Of a stretch of DNA of 29,386 bases, positions 1 to 7,602 are shown in pieces. The stretch is taken from contig JAEUKU010000344.1 of the NCBI GenBank assembly GCA_016794075.1, positions 1 through 29,386 on the forward strand. Reading direction: 5' to 3'. Made by a program: the position numbers and the translations under genes. The stretch's first letter is position 1; every line of letters begins with the position of its first letter. Source of the stretch: Rhodospirillaceae bacterium. GTDB lineage: Bacteria; Pseudomonadota; Alphaproteobacteria; Dongiales; Dongiaceae. The notes under the pieces were generated by a model, which saw nothing but the letters and a program-made list of their open reading frames with translations, was not told the DNA's origin and ran no database searches.

Positions 1-3
1 GCG

Positions 4-861
4 ATGGACCTGATCCTCACCCTCGGCCTCGACGCGCTCAACTTCGCGCTGGCCATCGTGCTGGTGGCGATGGGCCTCGTCATCATCTTCGGGCTGATGA
101 ACGTCATCAACATGGCGCATGGCGAGCTGTTCCTGCTCGGCGCCTATACGCTCGTGGTGGTGCAGCAGGCCGGCGGGGGCTTCTGGCTCGGCCTGATCCT
201 GGCGCCCATCGTTGTGGGACTGGTCGGGCTGGTACTCGAAGAGCTCATCATCCGCCATGTCTACCGCCGCTTCCTCGACACCATCCTCGCCACCTGGGGC
301 ATCTCCATCGCCATCAAGCAGGCGGTGATCCTGGGCTTCGGCCCGGCCTCCTACACCGTCGATGCGCCGCTGCAATTCGGCGTCGACTTCCTCGGCACGA
401 CCTATCCGGCCTATCGCCTGTTCATCATGGGCGTCGCGGTGCTGGTCATCCTGGTGACCGTGGTCGTGTTCGTCCGCACCCGCTTCGGCCTGGCGGCGCG
501 CGGCGTCATCGCCAACCGCTCGATGGCGGCGTGCCTCGGCATCAACACGCGGCGGCTGGACCGCGCCACCTTCGCCTTCGGCGCGGCGCTGGCCGGATTG
601 GCGGGCGCGGTGATGGCGCCGCAGATGAGCGTCGACCCGCAAATGGGATTGGGCTTTCTCATCCCGGCCTTCCTGGCGATCCTGACCGGCGGCGGCGGGC
701 TCACCGGCACCCTGCTCGGCGCCTCGCTGGTCGGCGGCATCGATTCGACCTTCGCCAAGCTGTGGTCGCCGGTTCTGGCCCAAGTGGTGGTCTTCGCCAT
801 GGCGATCGTGGTCATCCGCCTGTTCCCCAACGGCCTGCTCGGCGGGCGGGGCCGGCGATGA
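4..861 (+). CDS. livH: Branched-chain amino acid-type ABC transporter permease (LivH family)
   Basis: A 285-residue, very hydrophobic inner-membrane protein of the LivH/UrtB permease family, close to the usual family length of about 290. The N-terminal hallmark INMAHGELFLLGAY (about residues 35-48) and the later stretch LAGLAGAVMAPQ are typical. It would form half of the membrane channel of an ABC importer together with the next gene, whose ATG overlaps this stop as ATGA. The binding protein and two ATPases (LivK, LivG, LivF) are not in the window and may lie to the left. The ATG at base 4 is the first possible start seen; upstream sequence is missing, so a longer N-terminus cannot be excluded. 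Substrates of this family include amino acids, amides, urea and aromatic acids. Uptake of nicotinate or nicotinamide is inferred only from the genes downstream. Confidence 0.9.
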   Translation: MDLILTLGLDALNFALAIVLVAMGLVIIFGLMNVINMAHGELFLLGAYTLVVVQQAGGGFWLGLILAPIVVGLVGLVLEELIIRHVYRRFLDTILATWGISIAIKQAVILGFGPASYTVDAPLQFGVDFLGTTYPAYRLFIMGVAVLVILVTVVVFVRTRFGLAARGVIANRSMAACLGINTRRLDRATFAFGAALAGLAGAVMAPQMSVDPQMGLGFLIPAFLAILTGGGGLTGTLLGASLVGGIDSTFAKLWSPVLAQVVVFAMAIVVIRLFPNGLLGGRGRR

Positions 862-1829
862 AGCGCAATGCCCTCTTCCTCGCGGCACTGGTCTGGCTTG
901 GCTTTGCCGTGCTGCCGCTGCTGGTCGACGATTGGCAGCTGCTGCAGCTGGCGCAATTCATGACCTACGGCATCTTCGCCATGAGCCTGGCGCTGATCTG
1001 GGGCCAGGCGGGGCTACTCTGCTTCGGCCAGGCGATCTTCTTCGGCGGCGGGGCCTATGCCATGAGCCTGGTGACCATGGGCATGATCCCGGGCCTGCCG
1101 GCCAATTCCTGGATCGGCCTGGTGGCGGCGATGGTGCTGCCCGCCATTTTCGCCAACCTGCTGGGGCGCTTCCTGTTCTACGGCCGCGGGCTGCGCGGCG
1201 CGCATTTTGGCATCGTCACTTTGGCTATCGCCGTGATTGCCGAGCGCCTGGCGATCAACTGGGAGTTCATCGGCGGCTTCAACGGGCTGATGGGCGTGCC
1301 GCCGATGAATCTCGGGATCGGCGGCGATTTGATCGACGGCCTGCCGGTCTATTACGCGATCCTCGCGGTGGCAGCGATCGTCTTCGGGGCGCTGGCGGCG
1401 ATGCTGTCGACCCCCTTCGGCCTGGCGCTCAACGCCTTGCGCAACCACGAGGACCGCGCCGCCTTCCTGGGCTACGACAATGCGCGGCTGAAGCTCGCCA
1501 TTTTCACCGTCGCGGCGGCGGTGGCCGGCCTCTCCGGCGCGCTGTTCGTCGCGCAATTCGCCTTCGCCTCGCCGACCCTGCTCGGCTTCGGCTTGTCGAC
1601 GGAGGTGCTGATCTGGACCGCGCTCGGCGGCAAGTCGCTGCTGATCGCCGCCTTCCTCGGCGCGGTGGTGGTGCGGGTGGCGGAGAATTTCCTGTCGGAA
1701 CTCCTGGGGCCGCTCTGGTTGCTGGGCTTAGGCGCGCTGTTCGTGCTCTGCGTCATCTTCTTCCCGCGCGGGCTCATCGCCGAGGCGCTGCTGCGCCTGG
1801 AACGTTTGCTGCCCGGCGGCCGGCGCTGA
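858..1829 (+). CDS. livM: Branched-chain amino acid-type ABC transporter permease (LivM family)
   Basis: A 323-residue LivM-type permease, partner of the upstream LivH-type protein. It contains many membrane segments and the family stretches LALIWGQAGLLCFGQAIFFGGGAYA (given here only as a landmark near residues 36-60, key residues G-Q-A-G-L and F-G-Q) and ALRNHEDRAAFLGYD in the cytoplasmic loop. I chose the ATG at 858 because it overlaps the livH stop in an ATGA junction, which suggests translational coupling. The open frame extends upstream to 531, but that part only mirrors livH in another frame. The nicotinamidase-like gene follows after 29 bases, so all three may share one transcript. Confidence 0.9.
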   Translation: MKRNALFLAALVWLGFAVLPLLVDDWQLLQLAQFMTYGIFAMSLALIWGQAGLLCFGQAIFFGGGAYAMSLVTMGMIPGLPANSWIGLVAAMVLPAIFANLLGRFLFYGRGLRGAHFGIVTLAIAVIAERLAINWEFIGGFNGLMGVPPMNLGIGGDLIDGLPVYYAILAVAAIVFGALAAMLSTPFGLALNALRNHEDRAAFLGYDNARLKLAIFTVAAAVAGLSGALFVAQFAFASPTLLGFGLSTEVLIWTALGGKSLLIAAFLGAVVVRVAENFLSELLGPLWLLGLGALFVLCVIFFPRGLIAEALLRLERLLPGGRR

Positions 1830-1858
1830 TATAGTTCGCGGGTCGGGAGGAGAAGGCC

Positions 1859-2494
1859 ATGAGCTTCAAAGTCACGCCAATGGAGGATGACGCGCTGGTC
1901 GTCATTGACGTGCAGAACGATTTCTGCCCGGGCGGTTCGCTTGCCGTCTCCAAGGGCGACGAGGTGGTGCCGCTCATCAACACGCTGATGGGCCAGTTCC
2001 GCCACGTGGTGCTGACCCAGGACTGGCACCCCGCCGGCCATTCCTCCTTCGCCAGCACGCACAAGGGCCAGCCCTTCACCAGCATCAAGCTCGACTACGG
2101 CGACCAGACCCTGTGGCCGGATCATTGCGTGCAGGGCACCAAGGGCGCCGAGTTCCATGCCGGGCTGAAGCTGACCGGCGCCGAGCTCATCCTGCGCAAG
2201 GGCTTCCGCAAGCCGATCGATTCCTATTCGGCGTTCTACGAGAACGACAAGGTCACGCGCACCGGCCTCGCCGGCTATCTGCGCGACCGCGGGCTGAAGC
2301 GCCTGTTCCTGTGCGGCCTCGCCACCGATTTCTGCGTCGCCTGGTCGGCGCTGGACGGCCGGCGCGAGGGCTTCCAGGTGGTGGTGCTGGAGGATGCCAG
2401 CCGCGCCATCGACTTGAACGGCAGCCTCGCCGCCGCGCGCGCGGAGATGGTGAAAGCGGGCGTGGCGCTGACCGCCTCCGACCATATCGGCTGA
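1859..2494 (+). CDS. pncA: Nicotinamidase / isochorismatase-family amidohydrolase
   Basis: A 211-residue cytoplasmic hydrolase expected to convert nicotinamide to nicotinate and ammonia. Visible residues match the PncA family: catalytic Asp17 in VIDVQNDFCPGG, Lys114 in LRKGF, and nucleophile Cys159 in GLATDFCVAW. The metal site is Asp55 and His57 in QDWHPAGHSSF plus His89 in LWPDHCVQGT. A GGGAGGAGAAGG ribosome site lies just before the ATG. The gene sits between a transporter and a nicotinate-oxidising gene set, so it probably feeds nicotinamide into nicotinate catabolism, although NAD salvage is the usual role and cannot be excluded. The nearly complete PncA motif set, including LWPDHCVQ, makes a different isochorismatase-type activity less likely. 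Confidence 0.9.
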   Translation: MSFKVTPMEDDALVVIDVQNDFCPGGSLAVSKGDEVVPLINTLMGQFRHVVLTQDWHPAGHSSFASTHKGQPFTSIKLDYGDQTLWPDHCVQGTKGAEFHAGLKLTGAELILRKGFRKPIDSYSAFYENDKVTRTGLAGYLRDRGLKRLFLCGLATDFCVAWSALDGRREGFQVVVLEDASRAIDLNGSLAAARAEMVKAGVALTASDHIG

Positions 2495-2506
2495 ATTTCC
2501 GTGGCA

Positions 2507-2534
2507 TTGACTCTCCCGGCAACGGGTGCAGAAT
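2507..2534 (+). promoter_or_regulatory. Candidate sigma70-type promoter of the nicotinate operon
   Basis: TTGACT (2507-2512) is a 5 of 6 match to the -35 consensus. It is followed after 16 bases by CAGAAT (2529-2534), a 4 of 6 match to the -10 box. The predicted start of transcription, near 2541, falls at the edge of the 24-bp palindrome, a classic arrangement for a repressor-controlled promoter. The region lies in the 85-base gap between the nicotinamidase stop and the FAD-subunit ATG. The assignment rests on pattern and position only. Confidence 0.5.
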
Positions 2535-2538
2535 AGCG

Positions 2539-2562
2539 AGATCGTTCGTATACGAACGATCT
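2539..2562. promoter_or_regulatory. Perfect 24-bp palindrome, candidate MarR-type operator
   Basis: The half-site AGATCGTTCGTA (2539-2550) is followed directly by its exact reverse complement (2551-2562), giving a 24-bp perfect palindrome with GTATAC at its centre. It overlaps the predicted transcription start and sits immediately before the GGGAGG ribosome site (2563-2568). MarR-family dimers typically bind perfect or near-perfect inverted repeats of about this size, and a MarR gene lies in the same cluster at 9048-9494. I infer that this regulator binds here. No second full copy was noticed elsewhere in the window. Confidence 0.6.
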
Positions 2563-2579
2563 GGGAGGTTTGGTCCGGG

Positions 2580-3443
2580 ATGCTGGGAGCCCGCGAAGCT
2601 GAGGCGCCGGATTACGTGCGGCCGGACGATTTGGCCGAGGCGTTGCGTCTGCGCCGGCAAGGGGCGCAGATCATCGCCGGCGGCACCGATTTCTATCCCG
2701 TTCGGGTCGGCCGGCCGTTGCGCGCGCCGCAAACCACGATCCTCGATCTGACGGCGCTCGCGCCGTTGCGCGGCATGGCCCCGGACGGTGCTTTCCATCG
2801 CATCGGCGCGCTCACCACCTGGACCGAGATCTCCGAGTCCGCTTTGCCCGCCCAGTTTCACTGCCTGCAGGCGGCGGCGCGCGAGGTGGGCGGCCGGCAG
2901 ATCCAGAATCGCGCCACCATCGGCGGCAATCTGTGCAACGCCTCGCCGGCAGCGGATGGCGTGCCGGCGCTGCTGGCCCTGGGCGCGGAGGTCGAGCTGC
3001 TGAGCGAAGCTGGCGCGCGGCGGCTGAAGCTGGCGGAGTTCATCCTGGGTCCGCGCAAGACCGCCTTGCACGACGACGAGATCCTGGCCGCGATCCTGGT
3101 GCCGCGGCCGCAGGGCGAGGCGATCAGCGCCTTCTACAAGCTGGGCGCACGGCGCTATCTGGTCATTTCCATCGTCATGGCGGCGGGGTGGCTCGACATC
3201 GTCGACGGCCGCATCGCTGCGGCGCGCATCGCCATCGGCGCCTGCTCGCCGGTAGCGCAACGATTGCCGAAGCTGGAAGCCGAGCTGCGCGGCCGCGCGG
3301 TCGACAGCGACCTCGCGAAGCTGGCCCATGCCGGACAGCTCGACGGATTGGCGCCGATCGACGACGTGCGGGCGAGCGCGGAATATCGCAGCGAGGCGGC
3401 GCTGATCGTCTTGAAGCGGTTGCTGGCGGAGTTGGCGCCATGA
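2580..3443 (+). CDS. ndhF: FAD-binding subunit of XDH-family molybdenum hydroxylase (putative nicotinate dehydrogenase)
   Basis: A 287-residue protein of the CoxM/xanthine dehydrogenase FAD-subunit family, which passes electrons from iron-sulfur clusters to FAD and on to NAD+ or another acceptor. The two FAD motifs are clear: IIAGGTDFYPVRVG near residue 32 and ATIGGNLCNASPAAD near residue 113. I start it at the ATG at 2580, with GGGAGG eleven bases upstream. An in-frame GTG at 2526 would lie inside the predicted promoter and would make the operator part of the gene, so I reject it. The stop overlaps the next ATG as ATGA. With the next gene it forms a complete molybdenum hydroxylase. Its assignment to nicotinate hydroxylation (nicotinate to 6-hydroxynicotinate) rests on the adjacent 6-hydroxynicotinate reductase and enamidase. 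Confidence 0.87.
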   Translation: MLGAREAEAPDYVRPDDLAEALRLRRQGAQIIAGGTDFYPVRVGRPLRAPQTTILDLTALAPLRGMAPDGAFHRIGALTTWTEISESALPAQFHCLQAAAREVGGRQIQNRATIGGNLCNASPAADGVPALLALGAEVELLSEAGARRLKLAEFILGPRKTALHDDEILAAILVPRPQGEAISAFYKLGARRYLVISIVMAAGWLDIVDGRIAAARIAIGACSPVAQRLPKLEAELRGRAVDSDLAKLAHAGQLDGLAPIDDVRASAEYRSEAALIVLKRLLAELAP

Positions 3444-6121
3444 ACGAGCTGCGGCCGCGGAGCGTCGCCGGCGCCGGTCTGTCGCTGCAGGTGAACGGGC
3501 AACCGCATCTTTATGACGGCGACCGGCTGCGGCGACTCGCCGATGTGCTGCGCGACGATCTCAAGTTCACGGGCACCAAGATCGGCTGCAATGCCGGCGA
3601 TTGCGGCGCCTGTACGGTGTTGATCGATGGGGCGCAGGCCTGCGCCTGCCTGGTGCCGATCGGACAATGCGACGGTGCGGCGATCACCACGGTCGAAGGG
3701 CTCGCCGAGCACGGGCGGCTCAACGACTTGCAGCGTTCGTTCCTGGCGCATGGCGCGGCGCAATGCGGCATCTGCACGCCGGGCATGCTCATGGCGGCGA
3801 GCGACCTGCTGGCGCGCAAGGCGACGCCGGCGCGGCAGGAGATCGAGGATGCGCTGGGCGGGGTGCTGTGCCGCTGCACCGGCTATCAGAAGATCGTCGA
3901 GGCGGTGCAGGACGTTGCGCGCGCCGCGGCACGGCCGGCGCAGCAAGGCGCGGTCGGCGCGACGCTCGCCAAGGTCGACGGACCGGCGAAACTGACGGGC
4001 CGGGAAAGCTACGGCGCGGACGCGATCCCGGCGGATGCGCTGTTCCTGCGGGTGATCCGCTCGCCGCATCCCCGCGCGCGGTTCAAGCTCGGCGACCTCG
4101 ATGCCTTCGTGGCGGCGCGGCCGGGATTGCTGCGCGCCTTCACCGCCAAGGACGTGCCCAATAACGGCTACGGCATCTATCCGAAGGTCAAGGACCAGAC
4201 GGTGCTGGCCATCGACGAGGTGCGCTATCGTGGCGATCCGGTCGTCGCCTTTCTCGGCACGCGCGCGGGCGTGGAGGCAGTCCGCGAGGAGGATGCGCCG
4301 ATTCGCTACGAAATGCTCGAGCCGATCTTCGGCATCGACGCGGCAAAGGCGGGTGCTCCGGTCCATGCCGACAAGCCCGGCAACATGTTGGCCGATGGCG
4401 GCGTCACCCATGGCGACGCCGAAGCCGCGCTCGCAGCGGCAGCGCATGTCGTCGACGTCACCTACGAGACCAGCTTCGTCGAGCATGCCTATATCGAGCC
4501 GGAGGCCGGCTGGGCCGAGCGCAAGGGCGATGCGCTCGAGCTGCATGTCTCGACCCAGAACCCGTTCCAGCATCGCGACGATGTGGCGCAGATCCTCGGT
4601 CTGCCCAAGGAATCTGTGCGCCTGATCGCCACCGCCTGCGGCGGCGGATTCGGCGGCAAGCTGGACTTGAACGTGCATCCGCTGCTGGGGCTGGCGGCGT
4701 GGCTGACGGGCAAGAAAGTCGCCTATGTCTATACGCGGCCCGAAAGCATGGCGGCCTCAACCAAGCGACACCCGGCGCGGGTCCGCGTGAAGGCGGGCTG
4801 CGACGCGCAGGGCAGGCTCGCCGGCTTCTGGTCGCACGCGGAACTGGATACCGGCGCCTATGCGAGCTGGGGCCCGACCGTCGCCAACCGCGTGCCGGTG
4901 CATGCGCCCGGCCCCTATGTCGTGCGCCATGCGCAGACGCGCGGAACGGCCTATTTCACCAATTGCCCGCCTTCCGGCGCCTTCCGCGGCTTCGGCGTGC
5001 CGCAGAGCGCCATCGCCAGCGAGGCGGCGATGGACGAACTCGCGGACAGGCTCGACATGGATTGGCTGGAGTTCCGCCGGTTGAACGTGCTGCGCCGGGG
5101 CGATGCCACCATCACCGGCCAGGTGCTCGGCGATTCGGTCGGCATCGTCGCCAGCATCGACGCGGTCGCGCCCTCCTGGCGCGCCTGGAACGCGGAAGCT
5201 GACGCGTTCAACGCGGGCTCAGCGCGGCTGAAGCACGGCGTCGGCATCGGCTGCTCCTGGTACGGCATCGGCAATACCTCGCTCAGCAACCCGTCGGAGA
5301 TGCAGATCGGCATCAGCGCCGAGGGCCGGATCACGCTCTATTGCGGCGCGGTCGATATCGGCCAGGGCTCCAACACCATCCTGGTGCAGATCGCCGCCGA
5401 GGCGCTGGGCGTTCCGGCCGGCGACATCGCGCTCGTCGTCGGCGATACGGCGCTGACCCTCGATGCCGGTAAGACCTCGGCCTCGCGCCAGACCTTCGTC
5501 TCGGGCAAGGCCTGCGAATTGGCGGCGCTGGATTTGAAGGCGAAGCTGGCGGCTCTGGGCGGCCGCGCGAAGCTGCGCGACTTGCCGCCCGACAATCGCG
5601 GCGACGCGCTGAGCGGCTTTGGCCGCTTCGATCCACCGACCACGCCGCTCGATGCCAACGGGCAGGGCGATCCCTATGCCTGCTACGGTTTCGCGACGCA
5701 GGTCGCGCTGGTCGAGGTCGATCTCGATCTCGGCACCGTCAAGGTGCTGAAGATCGCCGCCGCCCACGACGTGGGCAGGGCGATCAACCCGCAGCAGGTC
5801 GAGGGCCAGATCCAGGGCGGCACGGCGCAGGGCATCGGCCTGGCGTTGATGGAGGAATACCTGCCCGGCCGCACCGAGAATCTGCACGACTACCTGATCC
5901 CGACAATTGGCGACATGCCGGAGATGACCTGCTTCATCGTCGAGGACCCCACGGTGCACGGCCCCTACGGCGCCAAGGGCGTCGGCGAGCCGGCGCTGAT
6001 CTCCACCGCGCCCGCCATCTTCGGCGGCATCCAGCGCGCCGCCGGCGTGCGCGTGACCAAGGTGCCGGTGCTGCCGCACCGCCTGCGCGCGGCGATCCGG
6101 GCGAAGGAAGGTGCGCGATGA
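3440..6121 (+). CDS. Fused [2Fe-2S] and molybdopterin subunit of molybdenum hydroxylase (putative nicotinate dehydrogenase)
   Basis: An 893-residue fusion of the small and large subunits of an XDH-family hydroxylase. Residues 13-160 carry two [2Fe-2S] sites: a plant-ferredoxin type with Cys50, Cys55, Cys58 and probably Cys70, and a second with Cys109, Cys112, Cys144 and Cys146 (QCGICTPGM and CRCTGY). From about 170 onward is the hammerhead and molybdopterin-binding region. The GVGEP motif supplies the expected catalytic Glu850. Proposed reaction: hydroxylation of nicotinate at C6, with electrons passed through the clusters to the FAD subunit. The start at 3440 overlaps the previous stop (ATGA); the open frame upstream is a shadow of the FAD-subunit gene. 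In E. barkeri the homologous parts are split into separate NdhS, NdhL and NdhM chains, so this layout differs. Another N-heterocycle or aldehyde substrate is possible on sequence alone. Confidence 0.88.
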   Translation: MNELRPRSVAGAGLSLQVNGQPHLYDGDRLRRLADVLRDDLKFTGTKIGCNAGDCGACTVLIDGAQACACLVPIGQCDGAAITTVEGLAEHGRLNDLQRSFLAHGAAQCGICTPGMLMAASDLLARKATPARQEIEDALGGVLCRCTGYQKIVEAVQDVARAAARPAQQGAVGATLAKVDGPAKLTGRESYGADAIPADALFLRVIRSPHPRARFKLGDLDAFVAARPGLLRAFTAKDVPNNGYGIYPKVKDQTVLAIDEVRYRGDPVVAFLGTRAGVEAVREEDAPIRYEMLEPIFGIDAAKAGAPVHADKPGNMLADGGVTHGDAEAALAAAAHVVDVTYETSFVEHAYIEPEAGWAERKGDALELHVSTQNPFQHRDDVAQILGLPKESVRLIATACGGGFGGKLDLNVHPLLGLAAWLTGKKVAYVYTRPESMAASTKRHPARVRVKAGCDAQGRLAGFWSHAELDTGAYASWGPTVANRVPVHAPGPYVVRHAQTRGTAYFTNCPPSGAFRGFGVPQSAIASEAAMDELADRLDMDWLEFRRLNVLRRGDATITGQVLGDSVGIVASIDAVAPSWRAWNAEADAFNAGSARLKHGVGIGCSWYGIGNTSLSNPSEMQIGISAEGRITLYCGAVDIGQGSNTILVQIAAEALGVPAGDIALVVGDTALTLDAGKTSASRQTFVSGKACELAALDLKAKLAALGGRAKLRDLPPDNRGDALSGFGRFDPPTTPLDANGQGDPYACYGFATQVALVEVDLDLGTVKVLKIAAAHDVGRAINPQQVEGQIQGGTAQGIGLALMEEYLPGRTENLHDYLIPTIGDMPEMTCFIVEDPTVHGPYGAKGVGEPALISTAPAIFGGIQRAAGVRVTKVPVLPHRLRAAIRAKEGAR

Positions 6122-7602
6122 ACGAGATCGTCACGCCGAACGAGGGCGACGGCATCGTCCGCTGCGACGCCTGCCCGGTGCTGTGCCGCATCCGCCCCGG
6201 CAAGCTCGGCGCCTGCGATCGCTACGGAAATGCCGACGGCAAGCTCGTCAGGACCGATCCGCTGGTGCTGCTCGACCGCTCGGCGGAATCCGGGCGCGGC
6301 GCGGTGCGCTTCCTGGAGGGCGGGCGCGACTGGGACGGCGAGATCCTGCCGAAAGCCGGCGCCTTCGTCACCGGCATCGGCGCCACCACCACCTATCCCG
6401 ATTACAAGCCGGCGCCCTTCATCGTCTCCAGCCAGGTCGAAGGCGTCGATTGCGTCACCGTGGTGACGGAAGGGATCTTCAGCTATTGCGGCGTTAAGGT
6501 GAAGATCGACACCGACCGCTATGTGGGACCGGAGCAGGCGGCGGTGCGCGTGAAGGGCGAGCAGATCGGCCATGTCACCACGCACGAATACGGCTCGCAG
6601 ATGCTGTCGCTGGGCGGCGTGCATCACCTGACCGGCGGCTCCAAATCCGAGGGCAACGTCACCTGCGACGCGCTGCTGCGGCTCTGCAACAAGGAGGCGG
6701 TCGAGATGTCGATCGACGGCGGCTCCACCGTCGTCATTCAGGCGAATCAGCCGCCCATCGTCGATGGCCAGAGAGAGGAGCGCATGCGGGTCGGCTGCGG
6801 CTCCGCCGTCACCGGCATCTTCGCCAAGCAATGGTTCGGCCTCGCCGACGAGGTCGTGGTGGTGGACGAGCACATCACCGGTGTCTTCACCGAGCACCAG
6901 GCCGGCCGCATGCTCGATGCGCGGCCGAGCGGCATCAAGATCCGCGGCCGCAAGTCGACGCCGGGCCGCTATTTCCAGGTGGCGAAGCCGGGCCTGGGCT
7001 GGGGCGGCACCGACCTGAAGGACCCGCTGGAGATCGTCGAGCGCTTCGACCCGAAGTTCGCCTGGCCCGGAATGCGGCTGTTCATGGTCTCGACCACCGG
7101 CGAGCATCACGCCTGGTACGTGCTGGACGAGGACTTGAAACCACGCCCGGCCGATCCGCCCGGCGCGATCGCGAAGCTGGTCGACCGCATCGCCGAGAAT
7201 TGCGAGCCGGCCTTGAGCACGGTGCTGTTCATGGGCGGCGCAGGCGGCTCCTTGCGCGCCGGTGTCACGGAAAACCCCGTGCGGCTGACGATGTCGGTGA
7301 AGAACCGGCTGACTCGCGTCACCTGCGGGGGCGCGCCGGCCTATGTCTGGCCGGGCGGCGGCATCACCGTAATGGTCGACGTGGCGCGCATGCCGGACAA
7401 TTCCACCGGCTACGTGCCGACGCCGGCTTTGGTCTTTCCCATCGAGTTCACCATGCGGCTGGAGGATTACCGACTGATGGGCGGGCACATGGATCACGTC
7501 GTCAAGCTGGAACAGGTCCTGGCCGAGGAGCACCGCAAGGCGGTGGCGCCCCATGCGGAGAACCCCTGGCCGCTGCCAGCGCCGGATGGAGGCCAGGCAT
7601 GA
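6118..7602 (+). CDS. hnr: 6-hydroxynicotinate reductase
   Basis: A 494-residue iron-sulfur protein that I recognise as the 6-hydroxynicotinate reductase family, which reduces 6-hydroxynicotinate to 1,4,5,6-tetrahydro-6-oxonicotinate, probably with reduced ferredoxin. The N-terminus has a cluster motif with Cys16, Cys19, Cys23 and Cys33 (CDACPVLC...GAC). Further cysteines occur in SYCGVK, VTCDALLRLC, RVGCGSA and VTCGGAP. The E. barkeri enzyme is known to contain one [2Fe-2S] and two [4Fe-4S] clusters and a covalently bound flavin. Which residue would hold the flavin here is not evident; VTGIGATTTY (85-93) resembles part of the ApbE target motif [S/T]GA[T/S] but has Ile where Ser or Thr is expected. 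The ATG at 6118 overlaps the molybdoenzyme stop. No ferredoxin gene is visible in the window. Confidence 0.85.
   Translation: MNEIVTPNEGDGIVRCDACPVLCRIRPGKLGACDRYGNADGKLVRTDPLVLLDRSAESGRGAVRFLEGGRDWDGEILPKAGAFVTGIGATTTYPDYKPAPFIVSSQVEGVDCVTVVTEGIFSYCGVKVKIDTDRYVGPEQAAVRVKGEQIGHVTTHEYGSQMLSLGGVHHLTGGSKSEGNVTCDALLRLCNKEAVEMSIDGGSTVVIQANQPPIVDGQREERMRVGCGSAVTGIFAKQWFGLADEVVVVDEHITGVFTEHQAGRMLDARPSGIKIRGRKSTPGRYFQVAKPGLGWGGTDLKDPLEIVERFDPKFAWPGMRLFMVSTTGEHHAWYVLDEDLKPRPADPPGAIAKLVDRIAENCEPALSTVLFMGGAGGSLRAGVTENPVRLTMSVKNRLTRVTCGGAPAYVWPGGGITVMVDVARMPDNSTGYVPTPALVFPIEFTMRLEDYRLMGGHMDHVVKLEQVLAEEHRKAVAPHAENPWPLPAPDGGQA

Noticed and set aside
2526..2579. GTG start for the FAD subunit, adding 18 residues
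   Set aside because: It would lie inside the predicted promoter and operator, has no ribosome site, and the added residues precede the point where the family normally starts.
3155..4678. 507-codon open frame on the minus strand
   Set aside because: It mirrors the FAD and FeS-Mo subunit genes; no conserved motif is visible.
3440..6121. Annotation as purine (xanthine) dehydrogenase
   Set aside because: Domain content would allow it, but no purine-pathway gene is nearby and the next genes are 6-hydroxynicotinate reductase and enamidase.
6203..6394. GIGATTTY in Hnr as a standard ApbE flavinylation site
   Set aside because: The residue before GAT is Ile rather than Ser or Thr and the preceding Asp is absent, so it is only mentioned as a weak candidate.
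5965..7554. 529-codon open frame on the minus strand, opposite hnr
   Set aside because: Composition is that of an antisense shadow and the + strand reading carries the clear Cys motif and family match.
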